From the NCBI GenBank assembly GCA_950097015.1, contig CATNEN010000005.1, positions 5,137,501 to 5,201,500 of the forward strand: a DNA stretch of 64,000 nt, read 5' to 3'. Numbering within the stretch: position 1 is the stretch's first letter; each line of letters begins with the position of its first letter. Positions 22,001 through 34,456 of the stretch are shown here, piece by piece. The DNA comes from Macrostomum hystrix (lineage: Eukaryota; Platyhelminthes; Macrostomidae). The position numbers and the translations under genes are program-made. The notes beneath the pieces are model-generated. The model ran no database searches. It saw nothing but the letters and a program-made list of their open reading frames with translations, and was not told the origin of the DNA.

Positions 22001-22476
22001 TGTGTTTAGATTGTGCAGGCTTCTAACTCAGTCAGCTAGGGGGTGTTGCGCAAGTTGACGATGCAATTCCAATTCAGAGGCAGTCAGTGAAATTCTGACA
22101 AAGGGTGAGAAAAGCTATGATGCAATCTATTTAAAAATAAATTCGCACTGACTGTTTCGCCAGTGGGGTTGACGCAGTGAAATTCTTATCAGTGTACTCA
22201 ATTTAACAAAACTGGCCCTGATGCAATCATTAAAATTGGCAGTGGTATGCACGTTGACAAAACTGGCTCTGATGTAATGCATTAAAAATCCTATCTAAAA
22301 CAGTTTTTCGAATATTTAATCCCCTTAGCAATAAAGTTAGGCTTAATAAAAATACGTGTAAAATTGTCCCCATATTTGGCATCTTTTGGTGAAGAAATGG
22401 TGAAAATCGGTTGAGCCGTTCGGGAGAAAATCAATTACAAGCAACCAAGCAAGATTTTCATTTTTAGTATATAAGA
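19056..22476 (+). repeat. Macrosatellite unit 2 (3421 bp)
   Basis: Start block, 18-bp arrays at 19151-20253 and 20313-21108 separated by a short unique segment (AAATCTGAGTTTGAATCTTG), a 23-bp array at 21110-21722, then the spacer. Within the arrays a landmark with CCTCCTGTTGACAATGTTCC recurs at a 358-bp interval (19653 and 20011), a higher-order repeat. Confidence 0.95.
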
Positions 22477-25400
22477 CTAGCAAGTTTTGCCCCCCTTCGG
22501 GGAGCAGAAATACTTTTAATTCGTCTAGTATATACTTTTTAGCAGCTGAATTTACAGCTTTTTAAAGCTACAATGAACCCCCAGTTGACAATGATCCCCC
22601 GTTGATGATGATCTCCCAGTTGATGATGATCCCCCAGTTGACAATGATCCCCCAGTTGACAATGAACCCCCAGTTGACAATAATCCCCCAGTTGACAATG
22701 AACTCCCAGTTGACAATGATCCCCCAGTTGACAATGATCCCACAGTTGACAATAATCCCCCATTTGATGATGATCCCCCCGTTGATGATGATCTCCCAGT
22801 TGACAATGATCCCACAGTTGACAATGAACCCCCAGTTGACATTGATCCCCCAGTTGATGATGATCCCCCAGTTGACAACGATCCCCCTGTTGACAATGAT
22901 CCCCCAGTTGACAATGAACCCCCAGTTGACAACGATCCCCCAGTTGACAATGATCCCCCAGTTGACAATGATCCCCCAGTTGACAATGATCCCCCAGTTG
23001 ACAAAGATCCTCCAGTTCACAATGATCCCCCAGTTGATAATGACTCCCCATTGATGATGATCCCCAGTTAACAATGTTCCTCCTGTTGACAATGTTCCCC
23101 CAATTGACAATGATCCCCCAGTTTATGATGATCACCCAGTTGACAATGAACCCCCAGTTGAAAACGATCCACCAGTTGACAATGATCCCCCAGTTGACAA
23201 TGATCCCCCAGTTGACAATAATCCCCCAGTTGACAATGATCTCCCAGTTGACAATGATCCCCCAGTTGACAATGATCCCACAGTTGACAATAATCCCCCA
23301 TTTGATGATGATCCCCCCGTTGATGATGATCTCCCAGTTGACAATGATCCCACAGTTGACAATGAACCCCCAGTTGACATTGATCCCCCAGTTGATGATG
23401 ACTCCCCATTGATGATGATCCCCAGTTAACAATGTTCCTCCTGTTGACAATGTTCCCCCAATTGACAATGATCCCCCAGTTTATGATGATCACCCAGTTG
23501 ACAATGAACCCCCAGTTGAAAACGATCCACCAGTTGACAATGATCCCCCAGTTGACAATGATCCCCCAGTTGACAATGATCCCACAGTTGACAATGATCC
23601 CCCAGTTGACAAAGATCCCCCAGTTGATGATGATCACCCAGTTGACAATGATCCCCAAGTTGACCAATGGCGAAATCTGAGTTTGAATCTTGGCTTACCC
23701 AGCGTTTGAAAAGAAAAAACAACTGAGCTAGTTATCCCCCAGTTGACCATTACCCCCCAGTTGACAATGATCCCCCAGTTGACAATGACCCCCCAGTTGA
23801 CAAAGATCCCCCAGTTCACAATGATCCCCCAGTTGATGATGATCCCCCAGTTGATGATGATCCCCCAGTTGAAAATGATCCCCCAGTTGACAATGATCCC
23901 CCAGTTAAGAATGATCCCCCAGTTGACAATGATCCCACAGTTGACAATGATCCCCCAGTTGACAAAGATCCCCCAGTTCACAATGATCCCCCAGTTGATG
24001 ATGATCCCCCAGTTGATGATGATCCCCCAGTTGAAAATGATCCCCCAGTTGACAATGATCCCCCAGTTGAGAATGATCCCCCAGTTGACAATGATCCCCC
24101 AGTTGACAATGATCCCCCAGTTGATGAAGTCTCCCCATTGATGATGATCCCCAGTTAACAATGTTCCTCCAGTTGACAATGTTCCCCCAGTTGACAATGT
24201 TCCCCCAGTTGACAATGATCCCCCAGTTGATGATGATCACCCAGTTGACAATGATCCCCCAGTTGACAATGATCCCCCAGTTGACAATGATCCCCCAGTT
24301 GATGATGATCCCCCAGTTGAAAATGATCCCCCAGTTGACAATGATCCCCCAGTTGAGAATGATCCCCCAGTTGACAATGATCCCCCAGTTAACAAAGATC
24401 CCCCAGTTCACAATGATCCCCCAGTTGATGAAGTCTCCTCATTGATGATGATCCCTAGTTAACAATGTTCCTCCAGTTGACAATGATCCCCCAGTTGACA
24501 ATGATCCCCCAGTTGACAATGATTCAAACTCTGGTTTAGCCATGATTCAAACTCTGGTTTTGCCATGATTCAAACTCTGGTTTAGCCATGATTCAAACTC
24601 TGGTTAGCTATGATTCAAACTCTTGTTTTGCCATGATTCAAACTCTGGTTTAGCCATGATTCAAACTCTGGTTTAGCCCATGATTCAGACGCTGGTTTTG
24701 CCATGATTTAAACTCTGGTTTAGCCATGATTCAAACTCTGGTTTAGCCATGATTCAAACTCTGGTTTAGCCATGATTCAAACTTGGGTTTTGCCATGATT
24801 CAAACTCTGGTTTAGCCATGATTCAAACTCTGGTTTAGCCATGATTCAAACGCTGGGTTAGCCATGATTCAAACTCTGGTTTAGCCATGATTCAAACTCT
24901 GGTTTAGCCCATGATTCAGACGCTGGTTTTGCCATGATTTAAACTCTGGTTTAGCCATGATTCAAACTCTGGTTTAGCCATGATTCAAACTCTGGTTTAG
25001 CCATGATTCAAACTTGGGTTTTGCCATGATTCAAACGCTGGGTTAGCCATGATTCAAACGCTGGGTTAGCCATGATTTAAACTCTGGTTTAGCCATGATT
25101 CAAACGCTGGTTTAGCCATGATTCAAACTCTGGTTTTGCCATTCAAAAGTGAATGAAAAGTTTCCCATTTATTTAAAAAAAATGAAAAAAAAATTTTTGC
25201 ATCCATCACTACTGACTGAAAATTAGTTTAAAAGTATATTAGATTGACGCAGTGAAGAGTCGAACCAAGGACACTTCGCCTATTCCTATTCCTAGTGCCT
25301 ACACATCGGCTACTCTGACTGTTGGATTGTGGATGCAAAAATTAGACTTATAAAATGAATTCTGAAAGTTCTGGCTTTGTACAAATCGAGTACATTTTAG

Positions 25401-25898
25401 TTGTGTACATTCATTTCTAATTTGTGTTTAGATTGTGCAGGCTTCTAACTCAGTCAGCTAGGGGGTGTTGCGCAAGTTGACGATGCAATTCCAATTCAGA
25501 GGCAGTCAGTGAAATTCTGACAAAGGGTGAGAAAAGCTATGATGCAATCTATTTAAAAATAAATTCGCACTGACTGTTTCGCCAGTGGGGTTGACGCAGT
25601 GAAATTCTTATCAGTGTACTCAATTTAACAAAACTGGCCCTGATGCAATCATTAAAATTGGCAGTGGTATGCACGTTGACAAAACTGGCTCTGATGTAAT
25701 GCATTAAAAATCCTATCTAAAACAGTTTTTCGAATATTTAATCCCCTTAGCAATAAAGTTAGGCTTAATAAAAATACGTGTAAAATTGTCCCCATATTTG
25801 GCATCTTTTGGTGAAGAAATGGTGAAAATCGGTTGAGCCGTTCGGGAGAAAATCAATTACAAGCAACCAAGCAAGATTTTCATTTTTAGTATATAAGA
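22477..25898 (+). repeat. Macrosatellite unit 3 (3422 bp)
   Basis: Same order as unit 2 with every landmark shifted by 3421 bp. I noticed one extra A in the A-run at about 25190. The extreme identity implies very recent duplication, ongoing homogenisation or an assembly duplication. Confidence 0.95.
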
Positions 25899-28800
25899 CT
25901 AGCAAGTTTTGCCCCCCTTCGGGGAGCAGAAATACTTTTAATTCGTCTAGTATATACTTTTTAGCAGCTGAATTTACAGCTTTTTAAAGCTACAATGAAC
26001 CCCCAGTTGACAATGATCCCCCGTTGATGATGATCTCCCAGTTGATGATGATCCCCCAGTTGACAATGATCCCCCAGTTGACAATGAACCCCCAGTTGAC
26101 AATAATCCCCCAGTTGACAATGAACTCCCAGTTGACAATGATCCCCCAGTTGACAATGATCCCACAGTTGACAATAATCCCCCATTTGATGATGATCCCC
26201 CCGTTGATGATGATCTCCCAGTTGACAATGATCCCACAGTTGACAATGAACCCCCAGTTGACATTGATCCCCCAGTTGATGATGATCCCCCAGTTGACAA
26301 CGATCCCCCTGTTGACAATGATCCCCCAGTTGACAATGAACCCCCAGTTGACAACGATCCCCCAGTTGACAATGATCCCCCAGTTGACAATGATCCCCCA
26401 GTTGACAATGATCCCCCAGTTGACAAAGATCCTCCAGTTCACAATGATCCCCCAGTTGATAATGACTCCCCATTGATGATGATCCCCAGTTAACAATGTT
26501 CCTCCTGTTGACAATGTTCCCCCAATTGACAATGATCCCCCAGTTTATGATGATCACCCAGTTGACAATGAACCCCCAGTTGAAAACGATCCACCAGTTG
26601 ACAATGATCCCCCAGTTGACAATGATCCCCCAGTTGACAATAATCCCCCAGTTGACAATGATCTCCCAGTTGACAATGATCCCCCAGTTGACAATGATCC
26701 CACAGTTGACAATAATCCCCCATTTGATGATGATCCCCCCGTTGATGATGATCTCCCAGTTGACAATGATCCCACAGTTGACAATGAACCCCCAGTTGAC
26801 ATTGATCCCCCAGTTGATGATGACTCCCCATTGATGATGATCCCCAGTTAACAATGTTCCTCCTGTTGACAATGTTCCCCCAATTGACAATGATCCCCCA
26901 GTTTATGATGATCACCCAGTTGACAATGAACCCCCAGTTGAAAACGATCCACCAGTTGACAATGATCCCCCAGTTGACAATGATCCCCCAGTTGACAATG
27001 ATCCCACAGTTGACAATGATCCCCCAGTTGACAAAGATCCCCCAGTTGATGATGATCACCCAGTTGACAATGATCCCCAAGTTGACCAATGGCGAAATCT
27101 GAGTTTGAATCTTGGCTTACCCAGCGTTTGAAAAGAAAAAACAACTGAGCTAGTTATCCCCCAGTTGACCATTACCCCCCAGTTGACAATGATCCCCCAG
27201 TTGACAATGATCCCCCAGTTGACAATGATCCCGCCGGTTGACAATGATCCCACAGTTGACAATGAACCCCCAGTTGATGATGATCTCCCAGTTGATGATG
27301 ATCCCCAGTTGATGATGATCACCCAGTTGACAATGATCCCCAAGTTGACCATGATCCCTCATTTGATGATGATTCCCCAGTTGACAATTATCCCCCAGTT
27401 GACAATGATCCCCCAGTTGACAAAGATCCTCCAGTTCACAATGATCCCCCAGTTGATGATGACTCCCCATTGATGATGATCCCCAGTTAACAATGTTCCT
27501 CCTGTTGACAATGTTCCCCCAATTGACAATGATTCCCCAGTTTATGATGATCACCCAGTTGACAATGAACCCCCAGTTGAAAACGATCTACCAGTTGACA
27601 ATGATCCCCCAGTTGACAATGATCCCCCAGTTGACAATAATCCCCCAGTTGACAATGATCTCCCAGTTGACAATGATCCCCCAGTTGACAATGATCCCAC
27701 AGTTGACAATAATCCCCCATTTGATGATGATCCCCCCGTTGATGATGATCTCCCAGTTGACAATGATCCCACAGTTGACAATGAACCCCCAGTTGACATT
27801 GATCCCCCAGTTGATGATGACTCCCCATTGATGATGATCCCCAGTTAACAATGTTCCTCCTGTTGACAATGTTCCCCCAATTGACAATGATTCCCCAGTT
27901 TATGATGATCACCCAGTTGACAATGAACCCCCAGTTGAAAACGATCTACCAGTTGACAATGATCCCCCAGTTGACAATGATCCCCCAGTTGACAATAATC
28001 CCCCAGTTGACAATGATCTCCCAGTTGACAATGATCCCCCAGTTGACAATGATCCCACAGTTGACAATAATCCCCCATTTGATGATGATCCCCCCGTTGA
28101 TGATGATCTCCCAGTTGACAATGATCCCACAGTTGACAATGAACCCCCAGTTGACATTGATCCCCCAGTTGATGATGATCCCCCAGTTGACAACGATCCC
28201 CCTGTTGACAATGATCCCCCAGTTGACAATGAACCCCCAGTTGACAACGATCCCCCAGTTGACAATGATCCCCCAGTTGACAATGATCCCCCAGTTGACA
28301 ATGATCCCCCAGTTGACAAAGATCCTCCAGTTCACAATGATCCCCCAGTTGATAATGACTCCCCATTGATGATGATCCCCAGTTAACAATGTTCCTCCTG
28401 TTGACAATGTTCCCCCAATTGACAATGATCCCCCAGTTTATGATGATCACCCAGTTGACAATGAACCCCCAGTTGAAAACGATCCACCAGTTGACAATGA
28501 TCCCCCAGTTGACAATGATCCCCCAGTTGACAATAATCCCCCAGTTGACAATGATCTCCCAGTTGACAATGATCCCCCAGTTGACAATGATCCCACAGTT
28601 GACAATAATCCCCCATTTGATGATGATCCCCCCGTTGATGATGATCTCCCAGTTGACAATGATCCCACAGTTGACAATGAACCCCCAGTTGACATTGATC
28701 CCCCAGTTGATGATGACTCCCCATTGATGATGATCCCCAGTTAACAATGTTCCTCCTGTTGACAATGTTCCCCCAATTGACAATGATCCCCCAGTTTATG

Positions 28801-30625
28801 ATGATCACCCAGTTGACAATGAACCCCCAGTTGAAAACGATCCACCAGTTGACAATGATCCCCCAGTTGACAATGATCCCCCAGTTGACAATGATCCCAC
28901 AGTTGACAATGATCCCCCAGTTGACAAAGATCCCCCAGTTGATGATGATCACCCAGTTGACAATGATCCCCAAGTTGACCAATGGCGAAATCTGAGTTTG
29001 AATCTTGGCTTACCCAGCGTTTGAAAAGAAAAAACAACTGAGCTAGTTATCCCCCAGTTGACCATTACCCCCCAGTTGACAATGATCCCCCAGTTGACAA
29101 TGATCCCCCAGTTGACAATGATCCCGCCGGTTGACAATGATCCCACAGTTGACAATGAACCCCCAGTTGATGATGATCCCCCAGTTGATGATGATCCCCA
29201 GTTGATGATGATCACCCAGTTGACAATGATCCCCAAGTTGACCATGATCCCTCATTTGATGATGATTCCCCAGTTGACAATTATCCCCCAGTTGACAATG
29301 ATCCCCCAGTTGACAAAGATCCTCCAGTTCACAATGATCCCCCAGTTGATGATGACTCCCCATTGATGATGATCCCCAGTTAACAATGTTCCTCCTGTTG
29401 ACAATGTTCCCCCAATTGACAATGATTCCCCAGTTTATGATGATCACCCAGTTGACAATGAACCCCCAGTTGAAAACGATCTACCAGTTGACAATGATCC
29501 CCCAGTTGACAATGATCCCCCAGTTGACAATAATCCCCCAGTTGACAATGATCTCCCAGTTGACAATGATCCCCCAGTTGACAATGATCCCACAGTTGAC
29601 AATAATCCCCCATTTGATGATGATCCCCCCGTTGATGATGATCTCCCAGTTGACAATGATCCCACAGTTGACAATGAACCCCCAGTTGACATTGATCCCC
29701 CAGTTGATGATGATCCCCCAGTTGACAACGATCCCCCTGTTTACAATGATCCCCCAGTTGACAATGAACCCCCAGTTGACAACGATCCCCCAGTTGACAA
29801 TGATCCCCCAGTTGACAATGATCCCCCAGTTGACAATGATCCCCCAGTTGACAATGATCCCCCAGTTGACAAAGATCCCCCAGTTGATGATGATCACCCA
29901 GTTGACAATGATCCCCAAGTTGACCAATGGCGAAATCTGAGTTTGAATCTTGGCTTACCCAGCGTTTGAAAAATCAACGTCAACTGGGGAGTCATCATCA
30001 AAATGGGGATCATGGTAAACTGGGGGATAATCGTCAACTGGGGGATCATGGTAAACTGGGGGATAATTGTCAACTGGGGAATCATCATCAAATGGGGGAT
30101 CATGGTCAACTTGGGGATCATTGTCAACTGGGTGATCATCATCAACTGGGGATCATCATCAACTGGGGGATCATCATCAACTGGGGGTTCATTGTCAACT
30201 GTGGGATCATTGTCAACCGGCGGGATCATTGTCAACTGGGGGCTCATTGTCAACTGGGGGATCATTGTCAACTGGGGGGTAATGGTCAACTGGGGGATAA
30301 CTAGCTGCCCTTCGCTACCCTCTGGGTAGCCTACCTTGAGTTCTTATCAGTGCGTTATCAAAATTGGCTCTGATGCAATCATTAAAATTGGCACTGGAGG
30401 CCTCACTGTGCACAAGCTGAAAACAAGAATGCATTAGAAAAGCCTATTTAAAACTGTTTTTCGAATATTTAATCCCCTTGGCAATGGAATTAAGCTTAAT
30501 AAAAATACGTGTACCGATTCCGGCCCATTTGTGATCTTTTGGCGAAGGAATTGTGAAAATCGGTTGAGCCGTTCGGGAGCTAGTCGATTGCAAGCAAGCA
30601 AGATTTTCATTTTTAGTATATTAGA
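25899..30625 (+). repeat. Macrosatellite unit 4, expanded variant lacking the 23-bp array
   Basis: The 18-bp array runs from about 25994 to 29925 with the 358-bp landmark at 26496, 26854, 27493, 27851, 28389, 28747 and 29386. This shows internal duplications, including a block of about 1.9 kb (26854-28746 against 28747 on). It then changes orientation at about 29968 and ends in a 300-bp tail copy instead of the 23-bp array and full spacer. Confidence 0.85.
29968..30300 (-). repeat. Inverted 18-bp minisatellite block
   Basis: From 29968 the minisatellite is reversed (ATCATTGTCAACTGGGGG). It sits head to head with the preceding array, separated by about 40 bp of unique sequence (29930-29968), so the junction could fold into a long cruciform. 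Confidence 0.9.
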
Positions 30626-31437
30626 CTAGCAAGTTTTGCCCCCCTTCGGGGAGCAGAAATAATTAATATTCGTCTAATATATACCTTTTAGCAGGAGTAC
30701 TTTAAGTGTCTTTCTTAAGCTTAAGGTTAAAATATGAATTTTTGGAGATCGTTAATAACGCATTTTAGGTAAAACAAAACTATCAACTTTTTACAGTTTT
30801 TTAGTTTAGAGCTCTGTATATGTCAACGTATTTGATAAAAATTATCTTATTTATTTTATTCATAAAACTGTTAAGAGCACTTTTTTAGTTGTTACTTAAA
30901 ATAAATCAAATGTTATTCCAAGAAATTGCGACTTTCCGAGAAATTACTTGCTTTATTCCGATTTTCTTGTTGCTTGTATTGCTCATGTCGTCATGTGTAC
31001 TACAGTTTTATACACATCCCGAGAAATTTTTTACTTTCTTCATTTGTAAGTGAATTTCTTAGCCCTGCTCATCGTACTAACTGCGACTGCAATGTTCCGA
31101 ACAATAAGTAGCTCAGCATTGCAACTATTGCCCTTGATTGAGGCAATAAATGACTTAAAGAGTCAGTTCAATGCAGCTATCTCATTGTGAATGGACTTTG
31201 CAAAAGCAACTGGAGCTACATCCTTCGACCTTTGGTTTGACACTTTTAATAAAGCTAACATAGGCTATATATAGGCATGATATATGATATATATTATCAT
31301 GCTAAATTCCCCCTTTCTTTTCTAGTCGCACTCCTCAGCAGACTTCTCTTTTCTTATATGCCTCATACACATTGTCAAATCTTATTTTGAATCAAATCCT
31401 ATATGACATAAAAGTCTATTTCAAATTAGATCCCATT
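30626..31437. other. AT-rich intergenic stretch
   Basis: It starts with a start block of the macrosatellite family and then shows no gene I can support. It includes ATATATAT-rich sequence near 31265-31300. Confidence 0.5.
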
Positions 31438-31843
31438 TTGATAGTTCAAAATGGTTAGCTAATATCAATGGCTAATTAAGTATCAATGGATCAATTTCTA
31501 ATCTCCTTTCTTTTTCTTAATGATTCCAGTTGTGATCAGATCCTATTTCTCATCTGACCTCTTTTCTTAGTAATCCATTTTGTATCATTCTTCATTATAA
31601 ATGCATGCCTGACAATTTATCTTTTAAAATAGAATAAGGCAGGTACCAGGTGTGCAGATTCATGAATCATGGGACTGGTCTTTGTCCACTGAAACATTTT
31701 TTGTATTTCTTCAATTGCAAAACACATTGAAAACAACAAAACAACAACAATTGAGTGAGCATCTGACAAATTTATTATTATACAAATACATATCATTATG
31801 ACGTTATAAGAAAACAAACTCCAAATGTAGAGAATTCAGTTCA

Positions 31844-32221
31844 ATGAAAAAAGAAAGAATTGCATTGCACCTAAAAATATTACCCACAAACAGTAAACAT
31901 GATGAACTTGCAGAAGGCTCCGCCAACAAGACAGTATCATTGCACAGGTCATTGCATTTGACTGCAAGAATAATGGTGTCAATCCTACTGCTTGTTGGCT
32001 TGCTTTACTCTGCACTGCTGGTCAGAGGCATTCACTGGGGCAAGTTAAGTTCACGCACTCAACGTCACACAAAAAGCTTAGCTATCACAAGAGTCTCTAG
32101 GTTTGCTGAAGCTGCTTCAAACCTCTCATGGCTGCATACCCTCAGTTTTAGAGTGGAAGAACCTCTGAATCGTGATAAGCAGCGAACACGTTATTTCAAC
32201 CACAATCTCAAGGCCCATTGA
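31844..32221 (+). CDS. 125-aa ORF in cassette A, possible single-pass membrane protein
   Basis: A basic N-terminus is followed by a hydrophobic segment at about 43-62 (RIMVSILLLVGLLYSALLV) and a basic Ser/Arg-rich tail. The frame is also open in cassette B at 36173-36550 with two substitutions (R5K and one R-to-S). I do not recognise it. Two recent copies cannot show selection, and it runs antisense to the Helitron genes, so it may be fortuitous. Confidence 0.25.
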   Translation: MKKERIALHLKILPTNSKHDELAEGSANKTVSLHRSLHLTARIMVSILLLVGLLYSALLVRGIHWGKLSSRTQRHTKSLAITRVSRFAEAASNLSWLHTLSFRVEEPLNRDKQRTRYFNHNLKAH

Positions 32222-32399
32222 TATGCAGCCAACCTGCTATATATTCACCTAATATTTACCTACATTAATTTCACTATTACTTATTAACTTTCATGGCACA
32301 ACTAAATTGGGATCCGATTGTATCCGATCCTATTCTGGTTTGCCTTGATCTCAATCTAGTTATGCGAGGATCTCAATTTAGTTATGCAATAATCCCATT

Positions 32400-32850
32400 T
32401 TAGTTACGCCAAAAGATCCCAATTTAGCTAAGCAATGATCTCAGTTCTATTATGCAATGAACCCAATTTAGCTAAGCAATGATCTCAGTTCTGTTACGCC
32501 ACAAACAAAATTTAGCTAAGCAATGATCTCAGTTCTGTTATGCTATGAACCCAATTTAGCTAAGCAAAAAAATGATCTCACTTCTATTATGGAATAAACC
32601 CAATTTAGCTAAGCAAAATGATCTCACTTCTGTTATGCCACAAACACAATTTAGCTAAGCAATGATCTCAGTTCTATTATGCCACAAACACAATTTAGCT
32701 AAGCAATGATCTCAGTTCTATTATGCCACAAACACAATTTAGCTAAGCAATGATCTCCGTTCTGTTATGCCACAAACACAATTTAGCTAAGCAATGATCT
32801 CAGTTCTGTTATGCAATGAACCCAATTTAGCTAATCATTTTGCTCAGCTA
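32400..32850 (+). repeat. 44-bp tandem repeat in cassette A
   Basis: About ten copies of AATTTAGCTAAGCAATGATC followed by TCAGTTCTGTTATGCCACAA, with small indels. A shorter version lies at 36760-37340. Confidence 0.9.
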
Positions 32851-33063
32851 ATCCCTGATCCCAATTCCATTATGATCCCATCTAATTTGAATTTATTAGG
32901 TGAATAAAGCAGGATTTGCCTGATATGTCTCATCGGGCCATTTTATACATATCAGGAGAAACTGCTTGTGATCACTATTAAACACAGATAATGCGACACT
33001 GGCAGACAAACATGTACACAAGCAATACTCACGTTAATTGCATCTTCATTAGTCTTTCAAGTC

Positions 33064-34456
33064 TTACTCGTCCATGTAATCATGTGATGGTCCAGGCTTC
33101 TCGGACACATTGGGCGCCTTAGGGGTTGACATAGCCGGTATCTGCTGACTCCTGTAGATTTGATCTCGAGAAAAAGTCACCTGTGAAAGGAAATTTATAT
33201 ATACCTAATTAATTTTTTTTATTGTTTTTTAAATGCATAAACGTAATCTTTAGAGACAAAAGGCCTCATCGAACCAGTTAATAATGAATCTAAGCAGTCA
33301 ATCACCTAATGCTTCTTTATAGTAGGTTCTCTGACATCATGTTACTATTTAACCCACACGAAATAAAATCAACTTACCTCTTTGTCCCCAAATCGCACTC
33401 TAATTCTTCGCACCTCATCGAATTGGTTGAACATTCGCTCTGGGTACTGCAATACCATTTCGTCGTCACGGATAGCATTTTTCTCCCGCTGGGAGCTTTG
33501 CGTCACGCGTAGCTCCTCGAAGCACTGTTGGCTAGAAACCGCATCCTTGTACCACTGGGTAATGTCGGAGACATCAGCAGAGTCTTCTGGCCAATGCTGA
33601 ATTTCCGCTTTCGAACATCCGAGACTGATTGTCTGAGAATATTCCTGGACTTGAGCACCATGAATCGCTAGAACGTCGCCCACAGACCAGTCATTCACTT
33701 GGGCAGTAGAGCTGGACCAAAATGTGCACGACACGGAGGACCCAGACTGATCAACAAGCGTCACTTTCGCCAGGTTGACAAGTTTTCCGGAACCGGTTTT
33801 AACTTCCGTTGGTTTCTGGACAGCAGAAATCGTGCCATAGACGTTAACATTCCTGAGATATGTGAGGCAAAGGGTGAATTTACAAGAATGCATTAACTCA
33901 TTCACTAAGCAACTTCACTGACTGATTTAAATAAGTTTTCCTAGAAATAATTGGCTAACCTAACAATTAGTGCGAATAAATATTCCAAATCCTTTCCATT
34001 TATTTTTAACAATTGCAACAAGTTAACTTACATTTTCATTTCACAGTCCGAAATCTCTTTTATCTTCTTATAGCCCGGTGCACGTCGAGTGACGGTCTCG
34101 AGGGTCCTCACAATGGTTCCACTTTGGTCAATTGAAACTGTTAGCTCGTGCTCATTGTCCGTAGTGCTGTACCTGGGATCCGCCTTCTTCACCCAGCCGC
34201 CGGATATGCGGACGGCGACGCCCTCACGACACACCTCCAGGAAAGGCTTAAGATCCTTTCCGAACACGCTTACACGTATATCGCCGGTGTCGTCACAGAG
34301 GATAAAGGAAAACACTTGGCCTGGTCCTCTTTTGCCTTCAAAGTCCTTGATTTTGGACAGCCTCATTACGAGGCCAACGATTGCAGCGTGCATCAGGCCC
34401 GGAAGCAGAGCAGAGATACACGCTTTGCTTTTCTTGGCTCCTTCGGTTGACTCCAT
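33064..34456 (-). CDS. RPA70-like single-stranded-DNA-binding protein (338 aa, three exons)
   Basis: I join 34456-34032, 33852-33378 and 33180-33064. All junctions are GT-AG and the 1017-nt product is in phase to TAA at 33064. The first part resembles an OB fold of replication protein A large subunit (VFSFILCDDTGDIRVSVFGK, then FLEVCREGVAVRISGGWVKK). The second exon has another OB fold (NVYGTISAVQKPTEVKT, LVDQSGSSVSCTFWSSS, WSVGDVLAIHGAQVQEY). The last exon is a short Pro/Ser tail. It is shorter than cellular RPA70 and lacks a clear zinc-finger DBD-C, as expected of Helitron-borne RPA proteins that may bind the displaced single strand. The link to the helicase rests on strand, the shared downstream cassette and family knowledge. 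Confidence 0.8.

Larger units (their letters stand above)
16881..30625 (+). repeat. Macrosatellite of 3.42-kb units built from minisatellites
   Basis: Four head-to-tail units each begin CTAGCAAGTTTTGCCCCCCTT: 16881-19055 (partial), 19056-22476 (3421 bp), 22477-25898 (3422 bp) and 25899-30625 (variant). The same motif recurs at 30626. A full unit holds a hairpin start, 18-bp minisatellite arrays, a 23-bp minisatellite array and a spacer of about 750 bp ending in an RTE/SINE-like tail. Units 2 and 3 look essentially identical, differing at least by one A in a homopolymer. Long open frames in the 18-bp arrays are a by-product of a repeat length divisible by three. Confidence 0.95.
31438..33033 (-). 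repeat. Downstream cassette A (after the RPA gene)
   Basis: It matches 35767 onward. Shared parts are TTGATAGTTCAAAATGG at the left, a 125-aa frame, a 44-bp repeat array and the GTGAATAAAGCAGGATTTGC region. Identity ends on the right at AATACTCAC, which is a GTGAGTATT splice donor on the minus strand. By eye the left kilobase is about 99% identical to cassette B. Confidence 0.85.

Noticed and set aside
16946-30300. Dozens of long ORFs on both strands encoding 6-aa repeats
   Set aside because: They follow from an 18-bp repeat length that is a multiple of three and from a stop-poor consensus. Five frames are open at once, so none can be singled out as a gene.
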